Below, in pieces: positions 33,258 through 44,900 of a stretch of 64,000 nt of DNA. The notes beneath the pieces were generated by a model, which saw only the letters and a list, made by a program, of their open reading frames with translations, made no database searches and had not been told where the DNA came from. The translations under genes were made by a program, and so were the position numbers. This stretch comes from Mactromeris polynyma (Eukaryota; Mollusca; Bivalvia; Venerida; Mactridae): contig JASFXZ010000016.1 of the NCBI GenBank assembly GCA_032209605.1, positions 13,206,001 through 13,270,000 of the forward strand, given 5' to 3'. Every line of letters starts with the position of its first letter. Position 1 is the first letter of the stretch.

Positions 33258-35443
33258 GTAATTCTTTTATTTAGATCAATATCAACTTTGTTAGAATTAT
33301 AATTACCTCGAGATCTCCGTTGCACTCATTCCCCCTTCCCGCATTTGAGGCTCAACCATCATGGGCCATCAAACACACCGCTGCCAGCACGAAGTTAATC
33401 GAGTGGAAAAAGTATGCACGATCCGGGCTCGAACCCAAGGCCCCCTACACACTAAGCGGCGCTCTACCTACTTAGCTAACCGGGCGGCCGTCTCCCCACA
33501 CCACTACAGAATTATAATTAGATCTTTACGGAAATATGAGTAAATGGTTTGTTCAGATAATTCCGACATCTACTGTGTAACATAACAGATAGGTAAATCA
33601 ATACAGATTTATTTCTCTTTAAGTGTCGGAATTACCCGAAGTCACTCTACCTCTACAACACAGAAAAACTGCGCTTGAACCCACAATCCCCTAAATACTG
33701 ATATGGCCCTAGTCCAAAATATTAGTTGTGTACATTCTCATTTTACTAAATTTATGTAATCATTTCCTTTTTTAAATTTTACAATAATTTATTCAACGGA
33801 CAGAATTTATGTGTTTTTCTCATTCATGATGAGTATTGAACCAAAAACGTAAATAATTGAGCAATAGATCTACATACTTTAAGTATGTCGGTGTTCAATT
33901 TTAAATTGTTTAACACAAATTTAAATCAATAGGCTACATATGAACATTGTCACAATGTCCTATGTTTTAAATGTGTTTTCTATACATATATCCAGAATAT
34001 AATTATAAGTCATTCCATTTCAGATCTTGTCAAGACAGTCACATCCATTCTATACCATACATGATTGATGCCATATTTAAGTTGTCTGACTGCAAACGGA
34101 CGCACAGTCTTCTGAAAGAAACGATGGTATCCATGGAATCTGTAAGTAAATCTACAACTACCCAACTTCAACTTCAGACTTTGAAGAAAGCAAAGAACGA
34201 AGCTTTATGTCAAGTCAGTATATTCCAAAAAGCATTGGAAGCCATTTTGAGCAAAATTGTCGAGTCGTCGCGCAAAGAAATAGAAGTTGTATACAAACAA
34301 CTAGAAACAAAAATTCTACAAGCCAAGCAAAGTATTGATAACATCTGTAACGATTTGCAGACGACAGACGACAAGCTAAATAAATCAGAAGGAAATAGAG
34401 CCCAACGTTTTGTTTGTACGAAAATTGCTCAAGAAAAAATAAAAGAAGCAGACGGTGAGAAGATGAAGCAAGAATTACAACATAATACAGACGTAAAGAT
34501 ATCATTCATTCCTGACCAATCATTGATGGAATATATCCAAGCTTTACAAGGTATTGGTCAAGTACAGAAACACGACCCCTACAGTATCCAAGCTTTACAA
34601 GGTATTGGTCAAGTACAGAAACATGGAAAGCAGAAACACGACGTCTACAAAATCAAAGGAAGTAGAGATATTACCATAAAGCTTTCTCATGATTCTAAGA
34701 CATGCCATTCCCCTGGATGTTGTCTGACACAAGATAACCAACTACTTGTCACAGATTGGAACAATAAGAAACTAAAACGTTTTGATATCCAGAAGATGTC
34801 AGTTGTTGACTATTGTACTTTAGATTCTGCACCTGTTGGTGTATGCTGTATCAGTAAACATGAAGTTGCTGTTGCATGTCAGCGTGACAACAAGATCCAG
34901 TTTGTTTCCATTCATAACAAGATGACTCCTACAAGACAAATTAAAATGTCTCATTATTGTTATGGTATTGCTTTCAAGGATGGTCAGCTTTATGTGACAG
35001 GTGGTGGTGGTGCTTCACTCTATGTTTATGATATGACTGGCACCCTGCTGAAGACAATTACACAAGACAATGCTGGGAATCAGCTGTTCAACAATAGTCT
35101 ACATGTTACATTCAATGAAAGTGGAGACAGAATGTTTGTTGGAGGTGGGGACAATGGACTTGTATGTTTTGATGGGATGGGAAATTATGTGTCCACTATT
35201 ACAGACACTGACCTGAAGAATGTAGGTGGTGCATGTGTTGATGGTAGAGGAAACATGTTTGTAGTTGGGTGCTGGTCACATAATGTGGTACAATTCAGTG
35301 AGAATGGGAAGAAACTTGGTGTGGTTGTGAAGCAAGGAGATGGATTACAACGTCCACGCTCAGTGTGTTTTCATCAGGGACTGAATAGAATGTTTGTTTC
35401 CATGGAGGACAGTGATGTAGTGAAAATGTATGAACTAGAGTAA
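32914..35443 (+). CDS. TRIM-like protein: two B-boxes, coiled coil, NHL-type beta-propeller, no RING
   Basis: Two exons, 32914-33257 and 34024-35443, joined AA|GTAATT ... TTTCAG|A to complete a lysine codon; the 588 codons include the stop. Start chosen at MATGGRSLLKMSDEAF; a second ATG is 30 nt downstream. B-box 1 is at about residues 20-65 (CTACAEDNKTVEAVKYCVEC, GYCCKSC, H). B-box 2 is at about 80-125 (CSIHRGKVVNMYCEGH, CSAC, FFQHHKSC across the splice). A coiled coil follows (about 140-270), then a 17-residue duplication (286-319) and a six-bladed-propeller-like C-terminus (about 330-587) with blade motifs such as LLVTDWNNKKLKRFD and LYVTGGGGASLYVYD. TRIM2/3/71-type proteins are usually RNA- or protein-binding E3 ligases. 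Without a RING this one may act as a scaffold. RING-less TRIMs of this layout are common in bivalves. AATAAA at 35787-35792 is a possible polyadenylation signal. Confidence 0.92.
33361..33512 (-). mobile_element. tRNA-derived SINE in the TRIM-like intron, minus strand
   Basis: On the minus strand CCCGGTTAGCTAAGTAGGTA, GAGCGCCGC and GGGTTCGAGCCCGGATCG form A- and B-box-like elements of a tRNA head. Confidence 0.75.
34024..35443 (+). CDS. TRIM-like exon 2: coiled coil, internal duplication, NHL-type propeller
   Basis: Acceptor AG at 34022-34023. The open frame also extends upstream into the intron to 33971, but similarity begins only at the acceptor. Contains the whole coiled coil and propeller in one exon, a common layout for molluscan TRIM genes. 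Stop TAA at 35441-35443. Confidence 0.92.
34535..34636 (+). repeat. 51-bp in-frame tandem duplication inside the TRIM-like gene
   Basis: ATCCAAGCTTTACAAGGTAT begins at 34535 and again at 34586. The encoded IQALQGIGQVQKH appears twice with only one silent difference in the shared core, so the duplication is young. Confidence 0.93.
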
Positions 35444-36239
35444 TCAAACATATTGTGAGATAACAGAGTTGTCCATTCTGTGTACATGTATTATTGATAG
35501 AATATAAGTAAAACTTACATTACACTGGAGTAATTTTCTGTTCTAACAACTGTACATGTGTTTTGTTTTTATTTTTAGATGTTATGACTATTATATAATA
35601 TCCAAGATATAAATTGTATGTGTTTATTGTTTAACTACAGTATGTTGGTACTTTTTTAAAGGTATGTTACGCGTTTTCTACTCTTCTCTGATAGCTGTAT
35701 AGATAGAATGAGCTAAAATATGTAAGAGTAAAGGGAGGTAATAAAATTATTAAAATTGAGATTTTATGTGTAATGCTATCAATGATAATAAAATTAAATG
35801 CACTTAATTAAATAATGATAAGATTGGTGTTAATATTATATGGTGTTACATAAATTAGATAATTTGAAAAATATCTATATTTTTGTATTAATTTTTTTTA
35901 TAGAGTACACAATCATGATATGTTTATTTTTTTTTATTTGTATTACTGTGTTTATGAGGTCGCCCGTCGCCGTGCACATTTTTTATAATGCTCTTTATGG
36001 TATTTTGGTCGACCCGGTATGTCCCCCTGCATATCATTAATAGACTTTTTGAAACCGAAGGGGGAAATTTACCTGCCAGTAGAGCAGTATAGGTCAAACA
36101 GACACTTTTTGAAGCCAAGTACGGTCACTGCACAGTGCCAATGAGACCTATCGTACAGTTACCATTTTCCTGGCCTCTACCCAGTACTTTCCTGGTTACA
36201 TGCCAGTACTATGTTCGGTGGGAAACACTGAAAAGCATT

Positions 36240-36326
36240 TCTGTTTTATCCGGCGAGACGAGGGATCGAACCCACGACCTTCGGATTCGTAGTCAGCAGC
36301 GTTAACCACTGAACCACAGGGCCACC
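36240..36326 (-). mobile_element. tRNA-like SINE head, minus strand
   Basis: Minus strand reads GGCCCTGTGGTTCAGTGGTT, AACGCTGCTGACTACGAATC and GTCGTGGGTTCGATCCCTCG. No CCA or clean acceptor stem, so it is treated as SINE rather than tRNA gene. Confidence 0.65.
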
Positions 36327-36329
36327 TTC

Positions 36330-38925
36330 ACTTCTTAAAAAGAGACATTATATAACATTATATAACCAAAGTCATAAATCAACATAGATAATGACAATAT
36401 GCAAATCATGTCTGAAGAGGGGTTGGTTTTTTTAAATCATCCAATCAGATTAAGGGCAATTAATATGCTGATTGAAAAATCTTAATTGTCAATGTTAATT
36501 TAATTAATCATTGATTCTTAGTGCAGAGCAGACTCATTCGAATTTATTGAATAAATAGTTGACCAGTAAAACAAAGACTAATACAATACATTTTTTTGTT
36601 TTTTTTTGTGTTTCTTTTTTCGCGAATTTGAGTTATAACATAATAAGTGGTCAACTAGATAAGATTCGTGTTACCACTTAAATCTAGTGTAATACATCAT
36701 AAAAAGGTAAGAGGTGGCAGTTCTGGGCACTTTCAAGACTGTTTCTAGTTGTATGATATTTATCATACCGAAAATGTATCACGAATATTAACTAGATAGC
36801 TAGATAATAATCGTTATAATTAAGTGGTTAACACGAAACAATTCGCGAACGCTATCATGCTAACTGGTGGCAGTAATATGCCACCATACATTATAACATA
36901 TATTAATTTATTTGATTGTTTTATTTATCATAAACATTATTTTTTGTGTTTCTTTTTTTTACAAATCCCATTTATTATTCAGTTTATAGTTCCCATTATA
37001 TATCAATTTACTTGATTGTTTTATTTAAAATATATTAATTAAGTACTGTATATATGGTGAAGTTCATGATGTGAGAATGTTGATAGATTCTGTGAATTCA
37101 AGGAAGTTGTGAAAATATCCGACTGTTTAAATTTCTGCGTTCACAGAAGACAAGTATATTTTTACTTGATTATTCAATATAACAATGCATGTACTCATGT
37201 TAGTGATTGGCAAATATTTCTCGGAAATGGCAGATTTGACGCATTCTCACGTAGGGGTGTCATTGGGCATGTTGGCAGCAACGGAGGTGCATTTTGCTTT
37301 TAAAGTCATATAATTATTCTTTTTTCGTCTTGTTCATATGTGTGGAAAAATATTGATACGGCTGTATGAAGTAAAAAAGAACACAAATAAACAACTGGCC
37401 CTTTTTATGAACGCAGGGTATACTAAAATGCTTGTCATCAGAATAAATAACTGAATGTTGCCATTGATTTTATATTTAAATTGTTATAATTATATGTAAA
37501 GCTGATGCAAAAGTTTATTTTGCATCCGGGCGGTAAAAATTTATACGTTGTGTAAATATACATTGCAAGAATAAGATGAAATGCTCAATTATGCATTATT
37601 CGGATATACTATAATGATGGAGTATTTTGTATATTGACAATTTTTTTATTATTATTATATTAAATGTGTAGTGTACTTTTATAGATGTGATTTTTATAGA
37701 AGTGAAAATATATATATACTGTCATCCAACCATTGCTGAATTTCGTGTTTTTTTCATATGTTATTAAGTTAATGTGTATTTTTATTCTTATCAAGTACTT
37801 TTAATCAGTAGTTATTCACCATGTAGATTTTATGAATAGATAGTTTGTTGTTTTAATTAAAAAGGGGACTTTTTAAAAATATAAGTGGAGGGAGATGTAA
37901 CCTCTTACATCGCTCTAACATTCGGTCAATAACCTATGATCTCTGCTATACCAGAATAATTACAGGTAGAACTGACCACGAGTTAACAGCGTGTACCATC
38001 ACATAGTTTATACATTCTTTTCTCACTTACTATAACCTATAACCTATGACTAAGAGTGATTACAAGTACTGATTCCAAGATTTTCTAAACAAATAAGGAT
38101 ACAGGATTAGTCTTAGTAAAACGTCAGAGTCACATGACAAAAAGTCAGGATCATGCGATATATTCTGATTGGTCAAGAACCTAAAAATGTATAATCATAT
38201 AGCGCCAGCAAGCCACTTCAGATTCAGTCTTTTCCTGCCAGGCTCCTGAGAGTCATTCCTGACAATCTTTTACTGAATTATAGTACTTGAAATCATCTAA
38301 CGGAATCACTCTCAGTACTCAAATTGGATTTTATTTGACACTTCCATCTGTTTTAATAAGGATTAAATAAAGTAATAAAATCATCAGGGATTTTGTGATA
38401 ATTTGTATTATTTAAAAAATCACCCAACTAATGATCTCGGTACAGGACTGTAGACTGGTATATCACAACCAAGTCAGCTAGCAAGACTACTCTGGCGACT
38501 TCTGGTCGAGGTGATATCTAGACAGGGTGATATATATTCATATGATACTTAAAATCAAGGGTTTTGTTAAAAAATATCATGAATTTATTGGCACAGTGTC
38601 TTAAAATATCTATTAAAAGTGAACTAGAGGTCGCTTAGACTAGCATACACTTTTCCTAGATTTCCATTATCTGGGACCGTCAATTAGACGATCAAATGAG
38701 ACCGGCATTTACCGAGAGGAGACCGAGGGAATAGTATACCCCACAAATAAATTGGGATCTCACTTGATGTTTTACATTTGTTGTTTTCGTTGATGAATGT
38801 CGATCATGTGAACAATATTCTTACATAAATCATAATTAAAAATGCCCCAAAACATACAATTAAAACAAATCACTCTTGAATACATTTTAAAAACCGTAAT
38901 GAAGATGTTGCATTTGTTTTGGTAT
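36330..38925. other. Intergenic sequence without recognised features
   Basis: AT-rich; only short open frames. ATAACCTAT motifs recur at 37.9-38.1 kb but do not form an array. Confidence 0.4.
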
Positions 38926-38929
38926 GTTC

Positions 38930-39726
38930 AAGGTAAGGCCACCCTAATGAGAATGTAATTTTTTATTCATTTGGAATACCTTGGTCAATATCAATCCTTA
39001 GCCTATGTGTTAAGCCTCTTGCCTTACATGCGAAAGGTCCTGGGGAACAAATCCCTGCTAGGCCCAAATTTTTTCTTTGCTTTTTTTGGTGACATTTCTT
39101 GTTTTACTGACTTTTGACAAGGAAATTGATATAAAATTATAAAATATACTAAAAAAATGCCATGTTTATCCAAAATTTGATAATTCTGCATGGTAAAATT
39201 TGACACATACATATTACAAGATGTTATCAAAGCAAAACTGGACAGTAAAAGTTTTTAATTTTGTAATATTTTGTTAAAGAGGTGTTGAGGATAATTTTGA
39301 TGTCCATTATGTAAGAGTACTCACGTTATTGTGTATGATTATGCTACCTTGAAAATTGGTATTTCTTATTATGACTTAAAAAAATCCGTCATTTACAGGA
39401 GGGTGTATGCATATGAAGTACCTCCTATATTTTTTACAAAGCATTTTATTTTCGATTTTTTTTCCTTAATGATATCACTAGCACTTTCTTTTTAAGAAAA
39501 ACACAAACTAATGATAAAATAGGCTCATTTTTTTATGCATGAAGAACATGATTGGAATTTGTGACCTCTCAAAGCAAGTCGGTTTAATCTTAAAACTTGA
39601 AAATCTTTAAAACGGCATGGTAAAACTTTGTAATATTTTGCATTTAGTTGTCTTATGTGATCCAGAAACTCATGGACACAGTTTAGTTAAGATTCTTGAT
39701 GATGAGTATTAGAGTGGTCTTACCTT
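38930..39726. mobile_element. AAGGTAAGGCCACCC inverted-repeat element
   Basis: AAGGTAAGGCCACCCTAATG at the left and GAGTATTAGAGTGGTCTTAC...CTT at the right are imperfect inverse copies. About 800 bp, with a tRNA-like GGTCCTGGGGAACAAATCCC inside and no transposase. Confidence 0.72.
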
Positions 39727-40491
39727 AAATCATTTACGAGATATGTATTGTCATTTACGGGACAATATGAAAACTGTTTTATTACACTTCTATTATAACG
39801 TAGATGTCAATTTGACCACAACTGTGTGTATCTTTAAGGTTGTCACGGTGTAAGAAGCCAGGAATATTTTTATTTCCATTGCCACTTTGTTAAACAGTAT
39901 GATTGAAAGATTGAATATTTATTAAAAGTTACTAACAGTTCTATTTGGAGTTTTTGTATTTTTGTTCTTTATTCAAGCTGATGACATTTCATAGACAGCT
40001 ATGTGGTAGATTCAATATATCAAAACTATAGTTAAATAAAAACACATGTCATTTTATAGCCAGCGTTTTGTACTTAAGCATATTTAATAACTAAACTTTA
40101 AAGGGTCAGTCTCGAAAATGACGAAAAAAATAGTGATACCGGTCATATGTACGACGTCATATTTCTGAAACAAGATAACTTGTATTATTACCTGATTCCT
40201 TATATAAACACAAATCTGTTATTTTTTGCTGTTTTACATGAAAGCTATCAATTTGTCTTGTATTGTACTATTCCCCGGTAGGCCTATATTGTGTTGAATT
40301 TAAAAGGTTTTGTTTCTAAACATTTTCTGATGAAATGTTACCACAAAATGGAAAACAAACACATACTACAGCGTCTACATTGTCTTTGTTTGGTAACGTC
40401 CACCGTCTTTACAATCGAAGGAAATGACGTCAACGTCATTTTAACGTCAATATCATTCCCGCGCTTTTATTGGACGTCCGTTGAAATATCG

Positions 40492-40563
40492 AGGGCTCAA
40501 TGCAACACTGTCGTTACTCCGATATAAATACATAGGAGTTACGACAGTGTTGCATTGAGCCCT
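40492..40563. mobile_element. 72-bp palindromic element, copy 2
   Basis: Arms begin AGGGCTCAATGCAACACTGT and pair with one mismatch. Relative to copy 1 both arms carry the same C-to-T change, which preserves pairing. Confidence 0.85.
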
Positions 40564-40671
40564 CAATATAGTTTCCCTGTATTTCATACAAAATGTTTTT
40601 AACACTTAAAAAAAATAAGTTTCCCCGTATTCCATACAAAATGTTTTTAACACTTAAAAAAATTAAGTGTC

Positions 40672-40738
40672 GGGGATGTCATTCTGAACTGTTGCCCTCG
40701 GCCTATCGGCCTTGGGCAACAGTTCAGATGACATCCCC
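40672..40738. repeat. Hairpin with about 31-bp arms
   Basis: GGGGATGTCATTCTGAACTG...GGCC pairs with GGCC...CAGTTCAGATGACATCCCC around a 4-bp loop, with one bulge and two mismatches. Immediately preceded by a roughly 50-bp direct duplication containing ACAAAATGTTTTTAACACTT. Confidence 0.85.
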
Positions 40739-40844
40739 TCCAACTCGGGACAACAGTTTTGACTGTTACCCAAATAACCATGAAATAACTGTATACTCAT
40801 AACACATAGTATTTCAACGTTTATCATATTAAATTAAAAAATTG

Positions 40845-41282
40845 CAACATTTTGCCCTTTCATCGCAACATATTGCTACATTTTGCCCTTTCATCGCAAC
40901 ATATTGCTACATTTTGCCCTTTCATCGCAACATTTTGCTACATTTTGCCCTTTCATCGCAACATTTTGCTACATTTTGCCCTTTCATCGCAACATTTTGC
41001 TACATTTTGCCCTTTCATCGCAACATATTGCTACATTTTGCCCTTTCATCGCAACATATTGCTACATTTTGCCCTTTCATCGCAACATTTTGCTACATTT
41101 TGCCCTTTCATCGCAACATTTTGCTACATTTTGCCCTTTCATCGCAACATATTGCTACATTTTGCCCTTTCATCGCAACATTTTGCTACATTTTGCCCTT
41201 TCATCGCAACATATTGCTACATTTTGCCCTTTCATCGCAACATTTTGCTACATTTTGCCCACGAATCGCAACATTTTTCTAC
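40845..41282. repeat. 31-bp minisatellite, about 14 copies
   Basis: Unit ATTTTGCCCTTTCATCGCAA + CATATTGCTAC, with a second type having CATTTTGCTAC. As 31 is not divisible by three, open frames cycle through all three frames; not genes. Confidence 0.95.
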
Positions 41283-41574
41283 ATTACGCATTTTAGGCAC
41301 TTGCTAAAATTCACTCGATTTACATTTTGTTCGTATTAGTCGTATTTTGTTCAATTTAGCCCCATTTCGACCGCAAAATTATGGCCCTTTACTGTGGCTT
41401 TACTCCATAAAATAGCGGTAACACAAAAGAAAATTGTGCATGTGCATTATTATATTACTTCTACACTTGTAAACACCAAAAACACTTATAACTATCGCAG
41501 AAAGTCTGGAGAAATTATTCAACAAATAGATATACTATTAAAATGTTTGTGATGGCAGGAGTCTCTACTTTGTT

Positions 41575-41633
41575 AAGGGAGATCACTGCGTATGAAATTG
41601 TTGACCAGTATCCACGCAGTGATCTCCCTTCAT
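41575..41633. repeat. Inverted repeat upstream of LETMD1
   Basis: AGGGAGATCACTGCG and CGCAGTGATCTCCCT are exact inverse copies separated by about 25 bp. It lies roughly 250 bp before the LETMD1 start codon. Confidence 0.8.
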
Positions 41634-41877
41634 AAAATACACAGTGAAGCCGTGCTAGCACTTTGAAATTTGCTATAACACCTCCCCCCCGCCTGATCTT
41701 CCTGGAAAAATGCTTCGAATGTTTTTTAACTTGACGAGAGAGTCGACGGAGACTAATTTAAGAGTTAGTTAACGCAAAGATATGATTCTCATAGATTTAA
41801 AATTCTCACGTAACACCGGAAGGAGCTGCAAGCTTCTGTTTGATCATGATCAATAATTTCTGGGACTGTAAAAACAA

Positions 41878-41930
41878 ATGTCATCTGTACTTAGTTCTCG
41901 TCTTGTCTTGCAAAGCAGACACAACCTGCG
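41878..41930 (+). CDS. LETMD1: LETMD1 exon 1: start codon and mitochondrial presequence
   Basis: ATG followed by 17 further codons (three Arg, six Ser, no acidic residue) and a split CG, then donor CTGCG|GTATGA at 41931. Phase 2 is exactly what the acceptor at 43626 requires, and the junction makes an arginine codon. Chosen from phase, composition and position; an exon further upstream is possible. Confidence 0.7.
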
Positions 41931-44900
41931 GTATGAAATTGTAGTTTTATATGTTTCTTTATGTCTTTTATGCTAAGAACAGTTTTTATTGTTGCAATAA
42001 TTGTAATTGTCATCAAATTTCGCGAACGTCAATTCCAGAAGTTTTATCAATTTCAAGGGTATTCTTAGATGTGATCGAATGTTCGGTTTATGGTTTTTGT
42101 TCTCACTTAAAAATTCCCAGCAAAAACGATTTTCTTTTTACTTTGGCTCAACCCTTTTTAGCATTATTTATATTTATTGAAAGTGAACATCACAAGATTC
42201 ATTTAAATGATTGTCGTAAAGTGCCCTCATTCCGTTGGGGACCTCATTCTGGTGATTTTTGTTTACATCGCGTGGTAAACTTATTTTGATGACGTCATTC
42301 ACATGGTTCCTGTCGAAATATTTACAATACCTGAACACAACTGTCGTACTTAAAATTAGCTGAAAATGCGTATAAAAAACACTGGTAAAATTTTAATCTA
42401 GAAGTAACAAAATGATAAAAAAGTACATTTTTCGCTATTTCCAATCATATCTAGATGAATTGTTCTTTATTATCTTAAAATGATGACTTTGCGCGTCTGC
42501 ATTGTAAACACACACTTTATTTGATCGGTTCTGACCAGTAGTAGTTTTGGTTTTGCGCGTGCAATGACGTCACCGGAATTGATTACAGCTGACCTTTTGT
42601 TCAATGAGGATCGATTTTTGGTGCAATGACAATGAAATAAATGCATTTGATTGGAAATTAATTTATTAATGCAGGTTATTACAGTTTATTCGTATATCCA
42701 ATAGATATTTTGCAAAACAAATGTTTGTTTCCTTTCTTAACCGGAATGAGGTCACACTATTATGCCCAAAATTGGAATATCCTGTTTGCTTGAATTTTCG
42801 CGTTACTAAAGAAATAACATAACAGAAGAAAAACTTAATTCAATTTCGTTTTCCAAATATTTTACAATAAATTAATGATGACAATATCATTTATTTTTCC
42901 TATTGTGCCAAATTGTTTCAATATGTTTTGTTGTAAAAAATAAAATAGTGCAAAACCAGAAGTAACATGAAATTAGTAAACAATGTATCAGGGGTTCCAT
43001 TTGACCCTTGAGTTGACCCTTTAACCCCTGGAATTTCCAAAAAGCCATATTTTGACCCTCAAGATTCTAGCTGAATAATAATTCTCTAAATAATTGGTAA
43101 ATTGGCTATAAAATGGTAAAATCTGGTAAGAAATTATCAAAATGACCCTCCAGGGTCAGCACCTATGGGTACCCCTGTATATTAATGTTTGATAATCTAC
43201 ATTTTTTAGTTACTTACAGCCCTTTTTCTATAGTTTCCACGGGTCAGACTATCTGACCCATTCCCAAAGCATAATATCTCGGGGGTTTCTCAATCGGAAA
43301 AAAAATCCCAATCAGAAGCACCTGCGGAAAATTGTCTACTGGAGCGACCAGGTATATTAATGGGGAGCCATGAAAGGTGAATTCCATTTGAAATTATTGA
43401 ACAATGAAATGCTCTTTGTCAAGTTTGTTTAAATTCCATATTATATTGGTTTGTTTTATATTTTGAAGACAAACTTTTCTGATAGTTGCTGTTAAGGCTA
43501 TTTAAGTTTTCCCAAATTGGCGACGTTTATGGCACAAATTTCCCCAATTTATCTTGGGTCTTTTTCAGTAAATGGACAGAAAAGGCCTGACTTAAGATTT
43601 CATGATCTGCATTGTTGTTTTTCAGATGTTTGTATTGTACAGATCCCAAGGACACGTTAGGTCCACCAACCAAGCTATGGAGATATGTTATCAACAAATT
43701 TACTTATGTGGTGGAAAAATACGAGAGGAAGTTAGAGAAGAAATCACCGAAAACATTCAATGTTTACAAAACATTTAAAAGTAACTTAATTCGCATCTAG
43801 CTGTGTTTGTTTTCACAAATGATCCTATAGTTAGTTTCCCACATGTACGATATTTACCTCCCTTGTTCTGAATAGTCGGCTATATTGATAGGCAAATTGC
43901 CTTTTAAGTTTATAGGGAATATAATGAAACAATCAAATATATAAAAGTAACTTATTCATTATGCTCATGTTGGCAGATGGCTCAGAAAGTTGCAGAAAAA
44001 GTGGTTGTTTCTCAATTATCACATATTTGGAAATTACTCCTATATAAAGTGCTTATCATATTTGCCTATCAAAATGGCTGATGATTAAGAAGAGGGGAGG
44101 TAAATATCGTGGGAACTTTCTATTGAAAACTTGAAGAGCTCATTAGGTAGAGTACTCAATGCATGTCTGGAAGTTGTAGGTTTGAACCCAGGTTGTTCTC
44201 CATGTCGATTTTGATTAATACAATGTAGTATTATTATTATTAAAGACTTCGCAAAATAGCTGATGCATTTGCAAAATGAGATGAATTGTACTTATATTGT
44301 CACAACACCGTTTTTGTCACTTTCTAGATAATTTTACAATTTAAAAAAACACAAATCAAGGGTTTGACTCAAAACTACTGTAAATGCTAGTTTAACTTAA
44401 AGAGTAAAATCAATTTTGCTCCACACACTCAAAAGGTATTTTGCAATTTATATTTCAGGTGTGAGGTTTATAGCTACGGACACAAAAGATTATCTGTCAG
44501 TAACAAAAGACATGTGGGCAGGTCGAGAACTTCACACGTTCTCACGCAGAGAACTAGAAATTTATCAAGAGGTAAAACTTTCAGTTGGTTGTAAATAAAA
44601 AACTGTAGATTTTATTTCCTTGGAATGGGAATAAGTTAGTGAGTGGTATATTTTATATTTCACTTCAAATGATCCTCATTTTAGTTGTTCTGTAGAACAA
44701 TTAGTTATATTGCAATTTTCGACAGTCCCATCGCCTTATTACGAAAACTACTTTTTTCCGGAATTGGCGCAAGAATAAAAGGTAAGTGAATCGGTTAAAA
44801 ATATATCAACATCTGAGCGTAACCTGCATAACATACTCAATGCTGGTAGTAATCATTACTGCGCAATTAAATTTAATGGTTCAACAATGGACAAGACTGA

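Noticed and set aside
40842..41339. Long overlapping forward open frames (up to 165 codons)
   Set aside because: They are the three frames of a 31-bp minisatellite lacking stop codons.
41951..42289. 112-codon open frame in LETMD1 intron 1
   Set aside because: Low-complexity, no recognised motif, and it begins just after the proposed exon 1 donor; likely chance.
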